Part shown: positions 39,498-46,261 of the stretch, in pieces
How positions within the stretch are numbered: position 1 is the first letter of the stretch
How the letters are laid out: each line of letters begins with the position of its first letter
Source of the DNA: Patescibacteria group bacterium
GTDB lineage: Bacteria; Patescibacteriota; Patescibacteriia; Patescibacteriales; GWC2-42-12
Assembly (NCBI GenBank): GCA_028703305.1
Contig: JAQVNC010000005.1
Location: 1-46,261, forward strand
Reading direction: 5' to 3'
DNA: 46,261 nt
Notes under the pieces: generated by a model
What the model was told of the DNA's origin: nothing
The model's database searches: none
Seen by the model: only the letters and a program-made list of their open reading frames with translations
Program-made: the position numbers and the translations under genes

Positions 39498-39588
39498 AAT
39501 TCTGTCTAGAAGCCCGGGGATAACCCCGATTTAAGGCTCTAGCCAAACCAGGAGGGAGGTTTAACCTTCACCGCTCCTAGACAAAATT
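39498..39588 (-). promoter_or_regulatory. Structured 5' leader of the 98-aa gene, candidate cis-regulatory RNA
   Basis: Minus-strand AATTTTGTCTAG pairs with CTAGACAGAATT (12 bp, one G-U) to close a junction that holds AGGT-TAA-ACCT, GGC-TAGA-GCC and CGGGG-TTAT-CCCCG hairpins. This multi-arm layout is riboswitch-like, but it matches no class I recognise. It ends about 70 bases before the gene start. Confidence 0.55.
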
Positions 39589-39615
39589 CTAAATACTATC
39601 TGACTCTTAATAAAT

Positions 39616-39644
39616 ATGTTATTATTAAAATTAATAATTGTCAA
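39616..39644 (-). promoter_or_regulatory. Promoter of the 98-aa gene
   Basis: Minus-strand TTGACA, 17-base spacer, TAACAT. The -35 box is four bases from the end of the MITE-like element. Confidence 0.65.
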
Positions 39645-39648
39645 AAAA

Positions 39649-39827
39649 ATGAGATAGTTATAAAATTACTTTCTAGCGAAATTTAGGACTTTTCGCTCTA
39701 GGCGAGGAAAGCCAGTAAAATGATTGAGTCGTAGCATCGCTACGATGAAAATCATTTTGCGCCAGCTTGACAAAGCTTTGAGCGAAAAGGACAAATTGCA
39801 GCCAAAGTAATTTTATAACTATCTCAT
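39649..39827. mobile_element. MITE-like element, 179 bp, with 24-bp perfect terminal inverted repeats
   Basis: ATGAGATAGTTATAAAATTA.. at the left end is perfectly inverted at the right end over 24 bp. Internal blocks TTAGGACTTTTCGCTC/GAGCGAAAAGGACAAA and AAAATGATT/AATCATTTT continue the symmetry, so the whole element is a long imperfect hairpin. It encodes nothing and no target duplication is evident. Confidence 0.65.
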
Positions 39828-39960
39828 ATAACGCCCAATATGCTACTTGCTTAGAAGGGATGCAAAATTTATAAATAATTAAGGAGGAAAACTATTTATT
39901 AATTAGGCCCTTAAGCAAGTAACAGGCTGGACGCTATTCCATAAAATATAAATTTATTTA
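39828..39960 (-). ncRNA. Candidate rod-like noncoding RNA
   Basis: On the minus strand ATAGCGTCC pairs with GGGCGTTAT (9 bp with two G-U pairs), then GTTACTTGCTTA with TAAGCAAGTAGC (12 bp), then AAGGG/CCCTT and ATAAATA/TATTTAT, giving one long rod with bulges. A consensus-like promoter lies directly upstream and no ORF is present. No U-rich terminator follows; the MITE-like element begins at its end, so the transcript may have been altered by the insertion. Confidence 0.45.
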
Positions 39961-39967
39961 ATAAATT

Positions 39968-39996
39968 ATATTATCACAATCAGGCCTCCATGTCAA
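39968..39996 (-). promoter_or_regulatory. Promoter of the rod-like RNA candidate
   Basis: Minus-strand TTGACA, 17-base spacer, TAATAT; an overlapping TATAAT is three bases further on. It faces away from dprA. Confidence 0.7.
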
Positions 39997-40045
39997 GATT
40001 TAAATAATCCAACTAATTATCGCTAATATAAAATAAAATTTAAAC

Positions 40046-41137
40046 ATGAACGATCTTAAATATTGGCTGGCGCTAAGCCAGTTTTATAAATTCGGGCCGG
40101 TTAAATATAAAAAGCTGAAAAGCTATTTTTCTAATATTGAAAATGCTTATAAAGCTTCGGCTAAAGATTATATCCGCGCCGGCATTGAAGAAAAGGTCGC
40201 CGAAGAATTCATGATTTTTAAGCATCAGATTGAGCCGGATAAATTACTGGAAAATTTATATAAAGAAAAATTAAATGCTTTAACCATTGAAGACCCGGCT
40301 TATCCGAAACTCTTAAAACAAATTTATGACCCGCCTTTTATTTTATATTACCGCGGCTCGCTGGATGCTTTTAACGGTTTTTCATTAGCCGTGGTTGGCG
40401 CCAGAAAATATAGCGCCTATGGAGCGCAAGTTACCCAAAAACTTGTCAGAGAACTGGCTTTTAATAAACTAACTATCGTGAGCGGCATGGCTTTAGGCAT
40501 AGACACTCTGGCGCATTCGGCCGCCATAGAGTCCAGCGGGAAAACTATTGCCGTAATCGGCTCGGGCTTAGACCAGCAAAATATTTACCCGTCGCAAAAC
40601 CGCTACTTGGCCGATAAAATTGAGGCTCATGGCGGACTAATTTTAACCGAGTATCCAATCGGCACTATGCCGCTTAAACATCATTTTCCCCAAAGAAACC
40701 GCATAATTTCCGGATTATCCAGCGCCACCTTAGTTATTGAAGCCGCGGAAAAATCAGGCGCTTTAATTACGGCTTTTCACGCCTTAGAGCAAAATCGGGA
40801 AGTTTTTGCCGTGCCCGGCAGTATTTACTCCGGCTCTTCGGAAGGCACCAATCGCTTAATTACCATGGGAGCTAAGCTGGTGGCCGGCGCCAAAGACATT
40901 ATTGAAACTCTGAATTTGGCCGAGGCGGCCGCTTATATTGAAAACAAAAAAATCATTCCTGACACGGATGAAGAAGAATTAATTCTCGCTCGGCTATCTT
41001 ACGAGCCGACGCATATTGACGAGCTTAAGCAGTTGACAGAACTTGACACCTCGGTTATAAATAGTACACTTACTATCATGGAAATGAAAGGCATGGTAAA
41101 AAATTTAGGGAATATGCAATATGTGTTAGCCAGATAA
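40046..41137 (+). CDS. dprA: DNA processing protein DprA
   Basis: Binds incoming single-stranded DNA during transformation and loads RecA. The Rossmann-like core carries VVGARKYSAYG, SGMALGIDTLAH, FPQRNRIISGLS and SGALITAFHALEQ. A helical N-terminal domain (about 1-75) and a C-terminal winged helix (about 300-363, RLSYEPTHIDELKQLTELD) are present. 363 aa is typical. Together with ComEC and the MBL protein it indicates natural DNA uptake. topA follows after 33 bases. Confidence 0.95.
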   Translation: MNDLKYWLALSQFYKFGPVKYKKLKSYFSNIENAYKASAKDYIRAGIEEKVAEEFMIFKHQIEPDKLLENLYKEKLNALTIEDPAYPKLLKQIYDPPFILYYRGSLDAFNGFSLAVVGARKYSAYGAQVTQKLVRELAFNKLTIVSGMALGIDTLAHSAAIESSGKTIAVIGSGLDQQNIYPSQNRYLADKIEAHGGLILTEYPIGTMPLKHHFPQRNRIISGLSSATLVIEAAEKSGALITAFHALEQNREVFAVPGSIYSGSSEGTNRLITMGAKLVAGAKDIIETLNLAEAAAYIENKKIIPDTDEEELILARLSYEPTHIDELKQLTELDTSVINSTLTIMEMKGMVKNLGNMQYVLAR

Positions 41138-41170
41138 ATTATGTCATTTTAGAGTGGCATTTATTTTTTT

Positions 41171-43396
41171 ATGAAATTAGTCATCGTTGAGTCTCCAACC
41201 AAAGCCAAAACCATCGCCAAATTTTTAGGCGCCGGCTTTAATATAGAATCATCTTTCGGCCATGTCCGGGATTTGCCGGTCAGTAAAATGGGCATTGATA
41301 TTGAACACGACTTTGAACCTAAATATGTCGTACCGGTTAAAGCTAAAAAAAATCTTAAAAAACTTCAGGCTTTAGCCAAAAAATCAGATAAAATCGTTCT
41401 GGCAACCGATGAAGACCGCGAAGGCGAAGCAATTGCTTGGCATCTGGCCGAAGCTCTTAAAATTAATCCTAAAGATACTGACCGCATCGTTTTTCATGAA
41501 ATTACCAAGTCGGCGGTTATAGAGGCTTTAGAGCATCCCAGAAAAATTGACATGAAGCTGGTTAACGCCCAACAGGCCAGAAGAATTCTTGACCGGCTGG
41601 TCGGCTATGAGCTCTCCCCTTTCTTATGGAAAAAAGTGGCTAAAGGCTTATCGGCCGGCCGCGTGCAATCGGTGGCGGTCCGCTTAATCGTTGAACGGGA
41701 ACGGGAAATAAAAAAATTTGTGACCCAAGAATACTGGTCGATTTCAGCTATGCTTAAAAACGCCGGCGAGCTACCATTTTTAGCCAGGCTGAATAAAATT
41801 AATGATAAAACCATTGATAAGCTGGAAATTAAAAATGAAGAACAAGCCAAAGAAATTTTAACCGCGCTTAACGGCGCCGAATACATAGTCGCCGATTTGG
41901 AAAAAAAACAAACTAAAAAACAGCCGCCTAAACCTTTCACCACCTCAAGCTTGCAGCAAACCGCCAACCGCTGGCTCGGCTTCTCGGCCAAGCAAACCAT
42001 GATGTTGGCGCAGCAGCTTTATGAAATAGGCTTTATAACTTACATGAGAACCGACTCCTTAAATTTAGCGGATAAATTCTTAAACGAGGCAGCTGAATAT
42101 TTAAGCGCCAATCTAGGCTCTACCTACGCGCTAAAAACGCCGCGGCGCTTCAAAACCAAGTCTAAGGGCGCGCAAGAAGCGCATGAAGCCATTAGGCCAT
42201 CCGAAGCCTCGCGCGCTCCGGAATCGGTGGCCAGCGAACTAAGTCCTAACCAAAATAAATTATATAAATTAATCTGGCAAAGGGCTTTAGCCTCGCAAAT
42301 GAGCGAAGCCATAGTTGATGCCACGGTAGTTGATATTCTCGCCCAAAATACGCCTTACCAATTTAGGGCCAACGGCCAAATTTTAAAATTTGACGGCTAT
42401 TTGAAAATTTATCCGGAAAAAAGCCAAGAGATAGAACTGCCGGAACTAAAAATAAAAGAAAAACTTGACTTGGAAGAAATAAAACCGGAACAGCATTTTA
42501 CCAAGCCGCCAGCCAGATATTCTGATGCCGGTTTGGTTAAGGAATTGGAAAAATACGGCATTGGCCGGCCGTCAACTTATGCCCCGACTATCGCCACTAT
42601 CGTTGACAGAAATTATGTCCAGCGCGACGAGCATAAACGCTTAGAGCCGACCGACATTGCTTTTGTGGTCAACGACTTATTGGTTGAGCACTTTCCTAAA
42701 ATCGTGGATTATCAATTTACCGCCAAGCTGGAAAACGATCTGGACTTAATCGCCGACGGCGAAGTTAAATGGCAGCCGGTGATTAAAGAATTCTATGAGC
42801 CTTTTCACGCAAATTTGGAAAATAAATACGAAGTTATAAATAAAAATGACATTATGCCCGAAGAAAAATCAAGCGAGGTGTGCGATAAATGCGGCGCGCC
42901 CATGATTATTAAAACCGGCCGTTATGGAAAATTCTTAGCCTGTAGCGGTTTTCCCGAATGTAAAAATATTAAATCCATGCCCGGCACGGATAAAGATAAA
43001 AATGGCCAAGCAGACAGCGAAGAAATAAAAGAGTTAAAAGAAAAATATAAAGCCGAAGTTTGCGAAAAATGCGGTTCGCCTATGGCCATTAAAATCGGTA
43101 AATTCGGCCCGTTTCTAGCCTGCACCGGTTATCCCAAATGCAAAAATTTAAAAAATATTACCGGCGGCGCCGGTAGCACCGGCATAACCTGCCCGGTTTG
43201 CGGCAAAGGCGAAATTGTGCAAAAGCGCAGCCGCCGCGGCATCTTTTACGCCTGCAACCAATATCCGGACTGCAAAACCGCTTTCTGGGGAAAACCGACC
43301 GGAGAAAAATGCCCTGACTGCGGTAGTTTATTAATAGAAGACGCGAAAAAAGGCGAAGTTAAATGTTCCAATAAAGATTGTGGTTTTATAAAATAA
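41171..43396 (+). CDS. topA: DNA topoisomerase I
   Basis: Type IA enzyme that relaxes negative supercoils. The Toprim domain (about 1-115) has VESPTKAKTI and ATDEDREGEAIAWH. The catalytic Tyr is in GFITYMRTDSLNLA near residue 295, and the hinge region YGIGRPSTYAPTIATI follows. The C-terminus has four Cys4-type zinc ribbons, starting CDKCGAPMIIK, CEKCGSPMAIK, CPVCGKGEIVQ and CPDCGSLLIED. 741 aa is normal. It is preceded by dprA, a common pairing. Confidence 0.97.
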   Translation: MKLVIVESPTKAKTIAKFLGAGFNIESSFGHVRDLPVSKMGIDIEHDFEPKYVVPVKAKKNLKKLQALAKKSDKIVLATDEDREGEAIAWHLAEALKINPKDTDRIVFHEITKSAVIEALEHPRKIDMKLVNAQQARRILDRLVGYELSPFLWKKVAKGLSAGRVQSVAVRLIVEREREIKKFVTQEYWSISAMLKNAGELPFLARLNKINDKTIDKLEIKNEEQAKEILTALNGAEYIVADLEKKQTKKQPPKPFTTSSLQQTANRWLGFSAKQTMMLAQQLYEIGFITYMRTDSLNLADKFLNEAAEYLSANLGSTYALKTPRRFKTKSKGAQEAHEAIRPSEASRAPESVASELSPNQNKLYKLIWQRALASQMSEAIVDATVVDILAQNTPYQFRANGQILKFDGYLKIYPEKSQEIELPELKIKEKLDLEEIKPEQHFTKPPARYSDAGLVKELEKYGIGRPSTYAPTIATIVDRNYVQRDEHKRLEPTDIAFVVNDLLVEHFPKIVDYQFTAKLENDLDLIADGEVKWQPVIKEFYEPFHANLENKYEVINKNDIMPEEKSSEVCDKCGAPMIIKTGRYGKFLACSGFPECKNIKSMPGTDKDKNGQADSEEIKELKEKYKAEVCEKCGSPMAIKIGKFGPFLACTGYPKCKNLKNITGGAGSTGITCPVCGKGEIVQKRSRRGIFYACNQYPDCKTAFWGKPTGEKCPDCGSLLIEDAKKGEVKCSNKDCGFIK

Positions 43397-43399
43397 ACA

Positions 43400-43531
43400 A
43401 AAAACACCCCATTTAGGTAAATTATTCAGATGCGCATACGAATTTGTAGAGAATTTTCAAAAAAATTATTTTTGAAAATTCGCCCAAAATTCGTCTAAGC
43501 AGATAATAATTTACCTAAATGGGGTGTTTTT
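43400..43531. repeat. 132-bp nested palindrome between topA and a convergent gene
   Basis: AAAAACACCCCATTTAGGTA.. is perfectly inverted over 27 bp at the two ends (43400-43426 and 43505-43531). Inside, ACGAATTT/AAATTCGT and GAATTTTCAAAAA/TTTTTGAAAATTC form further arms. The outer arm ends in GGGGTGTTTTT on both strands, so it can act as a bidirectional terminator. Confidence 0.85.
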
Positions 43532-43540
43532 AATAAAATT

Positions 43541-43843
43541 TTATACTTCTCTTTTACTTCGTTTCTTTTTTTCCGCGCGATTTTTCAAAAGCTCAACTAA
43601 TTTTTTTATTCCTTCAAAAATTAACGGCAGATAAGATGCGCTATGCTCAATTTTTTCTTTTAACATTTTCACCAATTCATCAAATTTATTAAGCCGATCG
43701 CGGGTCTCTTTAACCACTTTAAAAAATTGCTGCAATATCCTGGCCAAATAATAAAGCGCCCAGCAAGAAAATATGGTAAATAACAAAACCGACAAAGCAA
43801 TAATTATATTTAACAAATCACGGCTATCATTGATTGGCGGCAT
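43541..43843 (-). CDS. Single-span membrane protein, 100 aa
   Basis: A membrane segment lies at about residues 10-33 (LLNIIIALSVLLFTIFSCWALYY). It is followed by an amphipathic, probably coiled helix (FFKVVKETRDRLNKFDELVK) and a very basic tail (KNRAEKKKRSKREV). The plan resembles DUF948-like proteins, but no clear signature is seen. It follows the 129-aa membrane protein by 12 bases, so the pair is likely co-expressed. Confidence 0.75.
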   Translation of the reverse strand: MPPINDSRDLLNIIIALSVLLFTIFSCWALYYLARILQQFFKVVKETRDRLNKFDELVKMLKEKIEHSASYLPLIFEGIKKLVELLKNRAEKKKRSKREV

Positions 43844-43855
43844 AAATTTATAAAA

Positions 43856-44245
43856 TTAAGATAAATTATTTGTAGTTTCCTCTATATGATCTTCCGGCTT
43901 TACTTCAACTATATTGTTCACATCCGCCAATTCAACCTTTATCCCCCCAACTTTCCCCGCGAACCAGTTATAAATACCGGCCGCGATATAACCCAAACAA
44001 AAGCCGATTAAAGCCGTAACCAAAGAAGATAAAACTCCCAATAAAAGTCCGGCGCCAACGTTAAATAAAGTTACTAAAATAACCGAGCCGGAAAAATCTT
44101 TTTGCATCATAATATTGGCCATAGTTGATACGGCCACGGATAAAGCTATAAAAAAACCAACCAACCCATAAATTAAAGCTATTATTTTCGCCAACGATGT
44201 TTTGTTAATGCTTTTTATTTCTTTCATTGCGCTAGAAATCCGCAT
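43856..44245 (-). CDS. Membrane protein with two or three spans, 129 aa
   Basis: Hydrophobic segments lie at about residues 18-45 and 58-92 (the latter long enough for two spans, GAGLLLGVLSSLVTALIGFC), followed by a soluble tail GGIKVELADVNNIVEVKPED. The N-terminal MKEIKSINKTSLAKIIALIY and the Gly-rich spans recall small DUF3566-like membrane proteins, but this is a weak resemblance. ATG 44245 or the ATG at 44227 could be the start; neither has a Shine-Dalgarno sequence. Confidence 0.72.
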   Translation of the reverse strand: MRISSAMKEIKSINKTSLAKIIALIYGLVGFFIALSVAVSTMANIMMQKDFSGSVILVTLFNVGAGLLLGVLSSLVTALIGFCLGYIAAGIYNWFAGKVGGIKVELADVNNIVEVKPEDHIEETTNNLS

Positions 44246-44299
44246 AATAATTTAATAATTTATAATTTATCTCTTTCATTATAGCATAAATCTCTTTGA

Positions 44300-45133
44300 C
44301 TATAAACCCAGCCGGCTCTTAATCTTATTTATAATCTCTTCGGTCGTAAAATGCGCCTTTACCAAATAATCATTTGCTCCTAAAGCTAAAGCTTTTTTAT
44401 TATCTTCTTCTTGGCCTAAATTAGTAAGCATAATAACCGGCACGTTTTTTACCAGCCTATTCTTATGGGCGCGAATTTCTTTTAAAACCTCAAAACCATC
44501 CATGGCCGGTAAAATAATGTCCAGCAAAACAATCGCCGGATTAAATTCGCCAACCTTTTTTACGGCCTCTTCCCCATTAACCGCGACAGCAACATTAAAG
44601 CCTTCTTTCTTTAATTTTTTATAACAGATGTCGCGCAAAAACGAATCGTCTTCAACCAACAATACTTTAGTGCCGCCTGCGCCTCCCTCTTCTTCCTGGT
44701 CGATTTTTTCTTCCGTTTGGTTATCGCTCTCGGCTCGCCCGTTTAAAACATTTCTTGCTTTTTTTATTACCTCGCCCGGATTAATTTGGGTCTTAATTAT
44801 ATAATCAATCGCTCCTAAATTTTTTATTTTTTCCAATTCAACGTCCTGACCGGAATTGGAAATTACAATTATCGGAATTTTATTATTACTCTTTTGCAAA
44901 CTTTCCAAAACTTCATAACCGTTCATTTTCGGCATAACAATATCAAGCAAAATTAAATCCGGCTTGAAACTCTGGATTTTATTAAGGCCTTCTTCTCCGT
45001 TCGCGCCGACCGCCACTTCAAACCCTTCTAATTTAAATTTTGACGATAATACGCTGGCTAAAGCGTCCTCATCCTCTATTATTAAAATTTTATTGTTCGC
45101 TCCTTCGAAAATTTCATTTTTTTTAATTGGCAT
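44300..45133 (-). CDS. Response regulator with two receiver domains
   Basis: Receiver 1 (about residues 14-130) has IIEDEDAL, phospho-Asp in LLDIVMPKMNG and Lys in YIIKTQ. Receiver 2 (about 152-275) has LVEDDSF, LLDIILPAMDG and YLVKAH. An acidic linker joins them, and there is no output domain. Such double receivers act as phosphate relays or by protein contact. It directly follows the PAS histidine kinase gene by 18 bases, its likely partner. Receiver 2 strongly resembles the single-domain regulator at 3943. Confidence 0.9.
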   Translation of the reverse strand: MPIKKNEIFEGANNKILIIEDEDALASVLSSKFKLEGFEVAVGANGEEGLNKIQSFKPDLILLDIVMPKMNGYEVLESLQKSNNKIPIIVISNSGQDVELEKIKNLGAIDYIIKTQINPGEVIKKARNVLNGRAESDNQTEEKIDQEEEGGAGGTKVLLVEDDSFLRDICYKKLKKEGFNVAVAVNGEEAVKKVGEFNPAIVLLDIILPAMDGFEVLKEIRAHKNRLVKNVPVIMLTNLGQEEDNKKALALGANDYLVKAHFTTEEIINKIKSRLGL

Positions 45134-45151
45134 ATGATTTTATTTAATAAA

Positions 45152-46252
45152 CTATAAATTAGACGTTTCAATAGGCTGTTGCCGGATGGGTATAAAAAAG
45201 CTGACTTCCGTGCCTTTGCCTTCTTCGCTTTTTAAACTAACTTGGCCATTATGCTTTTCAACGATATTCTTAACCATGAATAAGCCCAGGCCGGTGCCTT
45301 CGGTTTCCAGCTTGACCACGTTCGCCGCCCTAAAAAATTTAGTAAATAATTTCGGCTGATCTTCGGCCGGAATGCCGACTCCTTGATCATTAATTTTAAC
45401 ATGAAGATTCTGTTTGTCAACTTCAACAATAATTTTAATTTTGCCGTATTCGGGAGTATATTTTATCGCGTTAGACAATAAATTTTGTATAACCATAACC
45501 ATCCTTTCCTTGTCCAAAAATATCTTTAGCGGGCGGGACGGTTTTTTGATTATCAGCTCCTGATGGTTCTTGACCACCAAGCTCTCAACGTTGCTTAGCG
45601 CCGCGCTTAAGACTTCTTGGAAATCGGCTTTTTCAAAATTAAAGCCGAACTTGCCTTCCTCAATGCGGGAAACATTTAATAAATCATTAACCAGCCTGAT
45701 AATTCTCTCATTGCTTAAATAACCTTTGTTTAAAAGCTCCTGCTGCTCTATGCTTAGCTTCCCAGCGTCGCCGTCCAAAATCATTTTAATTACCCATTTA
45801 ATGGCCGATAAGGGTGTCCTTAATTGATGGGCGGCAATGGAAATAAATTCGGATTTCATTTTATCAATCGCTTTTTCTCTGGTAGTATCATAAAATATTT
45901 TCATAACGCCAAGCGGCTGGCTGTCAACGCTTAGCACTTTGGCCGTAATAACTTTGTAAGTTGCTTCTTTATTATCTTCTTTAATGGTAATTTCCTCGGC
46001 TATAAAAACTTGCCCCTTAATATCTTTGTCAATTTGCTTGATTTCATAATCTTTTTTAATAATCGGCTTAAAATTAGCGATGCTGAATTTATTGTCCGCG
46101 GAAACTTGTTTGCCTAAATCGGCGTTTGATAAGCCAAAAACTCTGGTAGCCGCCGGATTAATCATGCTGATTTTATAATTTTTATCCAAAACAATAATCG
46201 GGTCGGTAAAATTGGCGATAATCGCCAAAGTTTTATTTTTTTCCTCTTCCAT
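45152..46252 (-). CDS. PAS-domain sensor histidine kinase
   Basis: A PAS domain (about residues 5-125, IVLDKNYKISMINPAATRVFG) is followed by the HisKA phospho-acceptor (SIAAHQLRTPLSAIKW), the N box (LLSNAIKYTPEYG), G1 (DQGVGIP) and G2 (GTGLGLFMVKNIV). No membrane segment is in the 366 aa, so it may be soluble. ATG 46252 follows AGGAGAGAA at the extreme window edge. The frame is open to the edge, so a longer form with an N-terminal sensor cannot be excluded. Confidence 0.9.
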   Translation of the reverse strand: MEEEKNKTLAIIANFTDPIIVLDKNYKISMINPAATRVFGLSNADLGKQVSADNKFSIANFKPIIKKDYEIKQIDKDIKGQVFIAEEITIKEDNKEATYKVITAKVLSVDSQPLGVMKIFYDTTREKAIDKMKSEFISIAAHQLRTPLSAIKWVIKMILDGDAGKLSIEQQELLNKGYLSNERIIRLVNDLLNVSRIEEGKFGFNFEKADFQEVLSAALSNVESLVVKNHQELIIKKPSRPLKIFLDKERMVMVIQNLLSNAIKYTPEYGKIKIIVEVDKQNLHVKINDQGVGIPAEDQPKLFTKFFRAANVVKLETEGTGLGLFMVKNIVEKHNGQVSLKSEEGKGTEVSFFIPIRQQPIETSNL

Positions 46253-46261
46253 TTCTCTCCT

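Noticed and set aside
39427-39546. N-terminal extension of the 98-aa protein in the ORF track
   Set aside because: It runs through the structured leader and the Shine-Dalgarno sequence; the ATG at 39426 has ideal spacing.
1-46261. CRISPR arrays, rRNA genes, prophage genes, plasmid or replication origins
   Set aside because: No regularly spaced direct repeats, rRNA sequence, phage structural genes or DnaA-box clusters were seen.
1-46261. TGA recoded as Gly, as in some Patescibacteria
   Set aside because: nrdG ends in TGA, prfB (the UGA release factor) is intact and its frameshift depends on TGA as stop.

Overview
The window looks like a chromosome segment of a Patescibacteria/CPR-type bacterium, probably a Parcubacteria-like lineage such as Falkowbacteria. 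This is an inference from gene content and style, not from a marker tree. The signs are very compact minus-strand gene trains, AT-rich DNA with many Lys/Asn/Ile codons, and start sites that mostly lack a Shine-Dalgarno sequence. There are also large secreted CARDB, TSP3-like and IPT proteins, a separate ComEC and MBL pair, a Rel protein without an ACT domain, and many short palindromic repeats at gene borders. TGA is a normal stop here: nrdG ends in TGA and prfB carries the RF2 autoregulatory frameshift at an in-frame TGA.

Layout. 0-0.7 kb: the edge of a possible gene, tRNA-Pro(GGG) with tRNA-like fragments beside it, and an unassigned stretch behind an extended -10 promoter. 0.7-2.8 kb: a cluster of five small-protein genes in three transcription units. 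Each unit has its own sigma70-type promoter, a short leader ORF and an intrinsic terminator placed between leader and gene. The leader peptides are rich in Leu, in Ile, and in Phe/Tyr, and in each case leader RNA can pair with the terminator arm to form an antiterminator. This is the architecture of amino-acid attenuation, but it sits in front of small unknown proteins rather than biosynthetic genes. It is the most interesting part of the window. 2.8-10.4 kb: adenylate-kinase-like protein, response regulator, MBL hydrolase, CARDB surface protein, ComEC channel and prfB. 10.5-11.8 kb: a membrane protein and a glycine-rich surface protein. 11.9-15.6 kb: an anaerobic ribonucleotide reductase operon (nrdR, nrdD, a detached glycyl-radical domain gene, nrdG) behind a promoter whose spacer is a strong NrdR box. 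15.8-18.4 kb: GIY-YIG, YwbE, hypothetical, flavodoxin, CapA-like and a 46-aa protein.

18.5-21.9 kb: ftsZ, ftsA, dgkA, ybeY. 21.9-30.7 kb: two membrane proteins with Asp-rich calcium-type repeats and two large secreted proteins whose N-termini look like VirB2/TrbC pilins. 30.9-32.3 kb: relA/spoT on the plus strand. 32.4-35.3 kb: yqeY, rpsU, hisS (with an in-frame palindromic repeat insertion) and lepB. 35.5-39.1 kb, plus strand: LCP-family protein, der, pth. 39.1-40.0 kb: another small-protein gene with a strongly structured leader, a 179-bp MITE-like element and a rod-like RNA candidate. 40.0-43.4 kb: dprA and topA, ended by a 132-bp nested palindrome. 43.5-46.3 kb: two membrane proteins, a double-receiver response regulator and a PAS histidine kinase reaching the window edge.

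How the genes fit together: the three attenuators would switch small proteins on when charged tRNA for Leu, Ile or Phe/Tyr runs short, which is the same signal class that Rel converts into (p)ppGpp. ComEC, the MBL protein and DprA point to DNA uptake. LepB, the LCP protein and the large secreted proteins point to an elaborate cell surface. Start sites were moved from the ORF track where the track began inside a repeat, at a non-ATG codon or inside the preceding gene.
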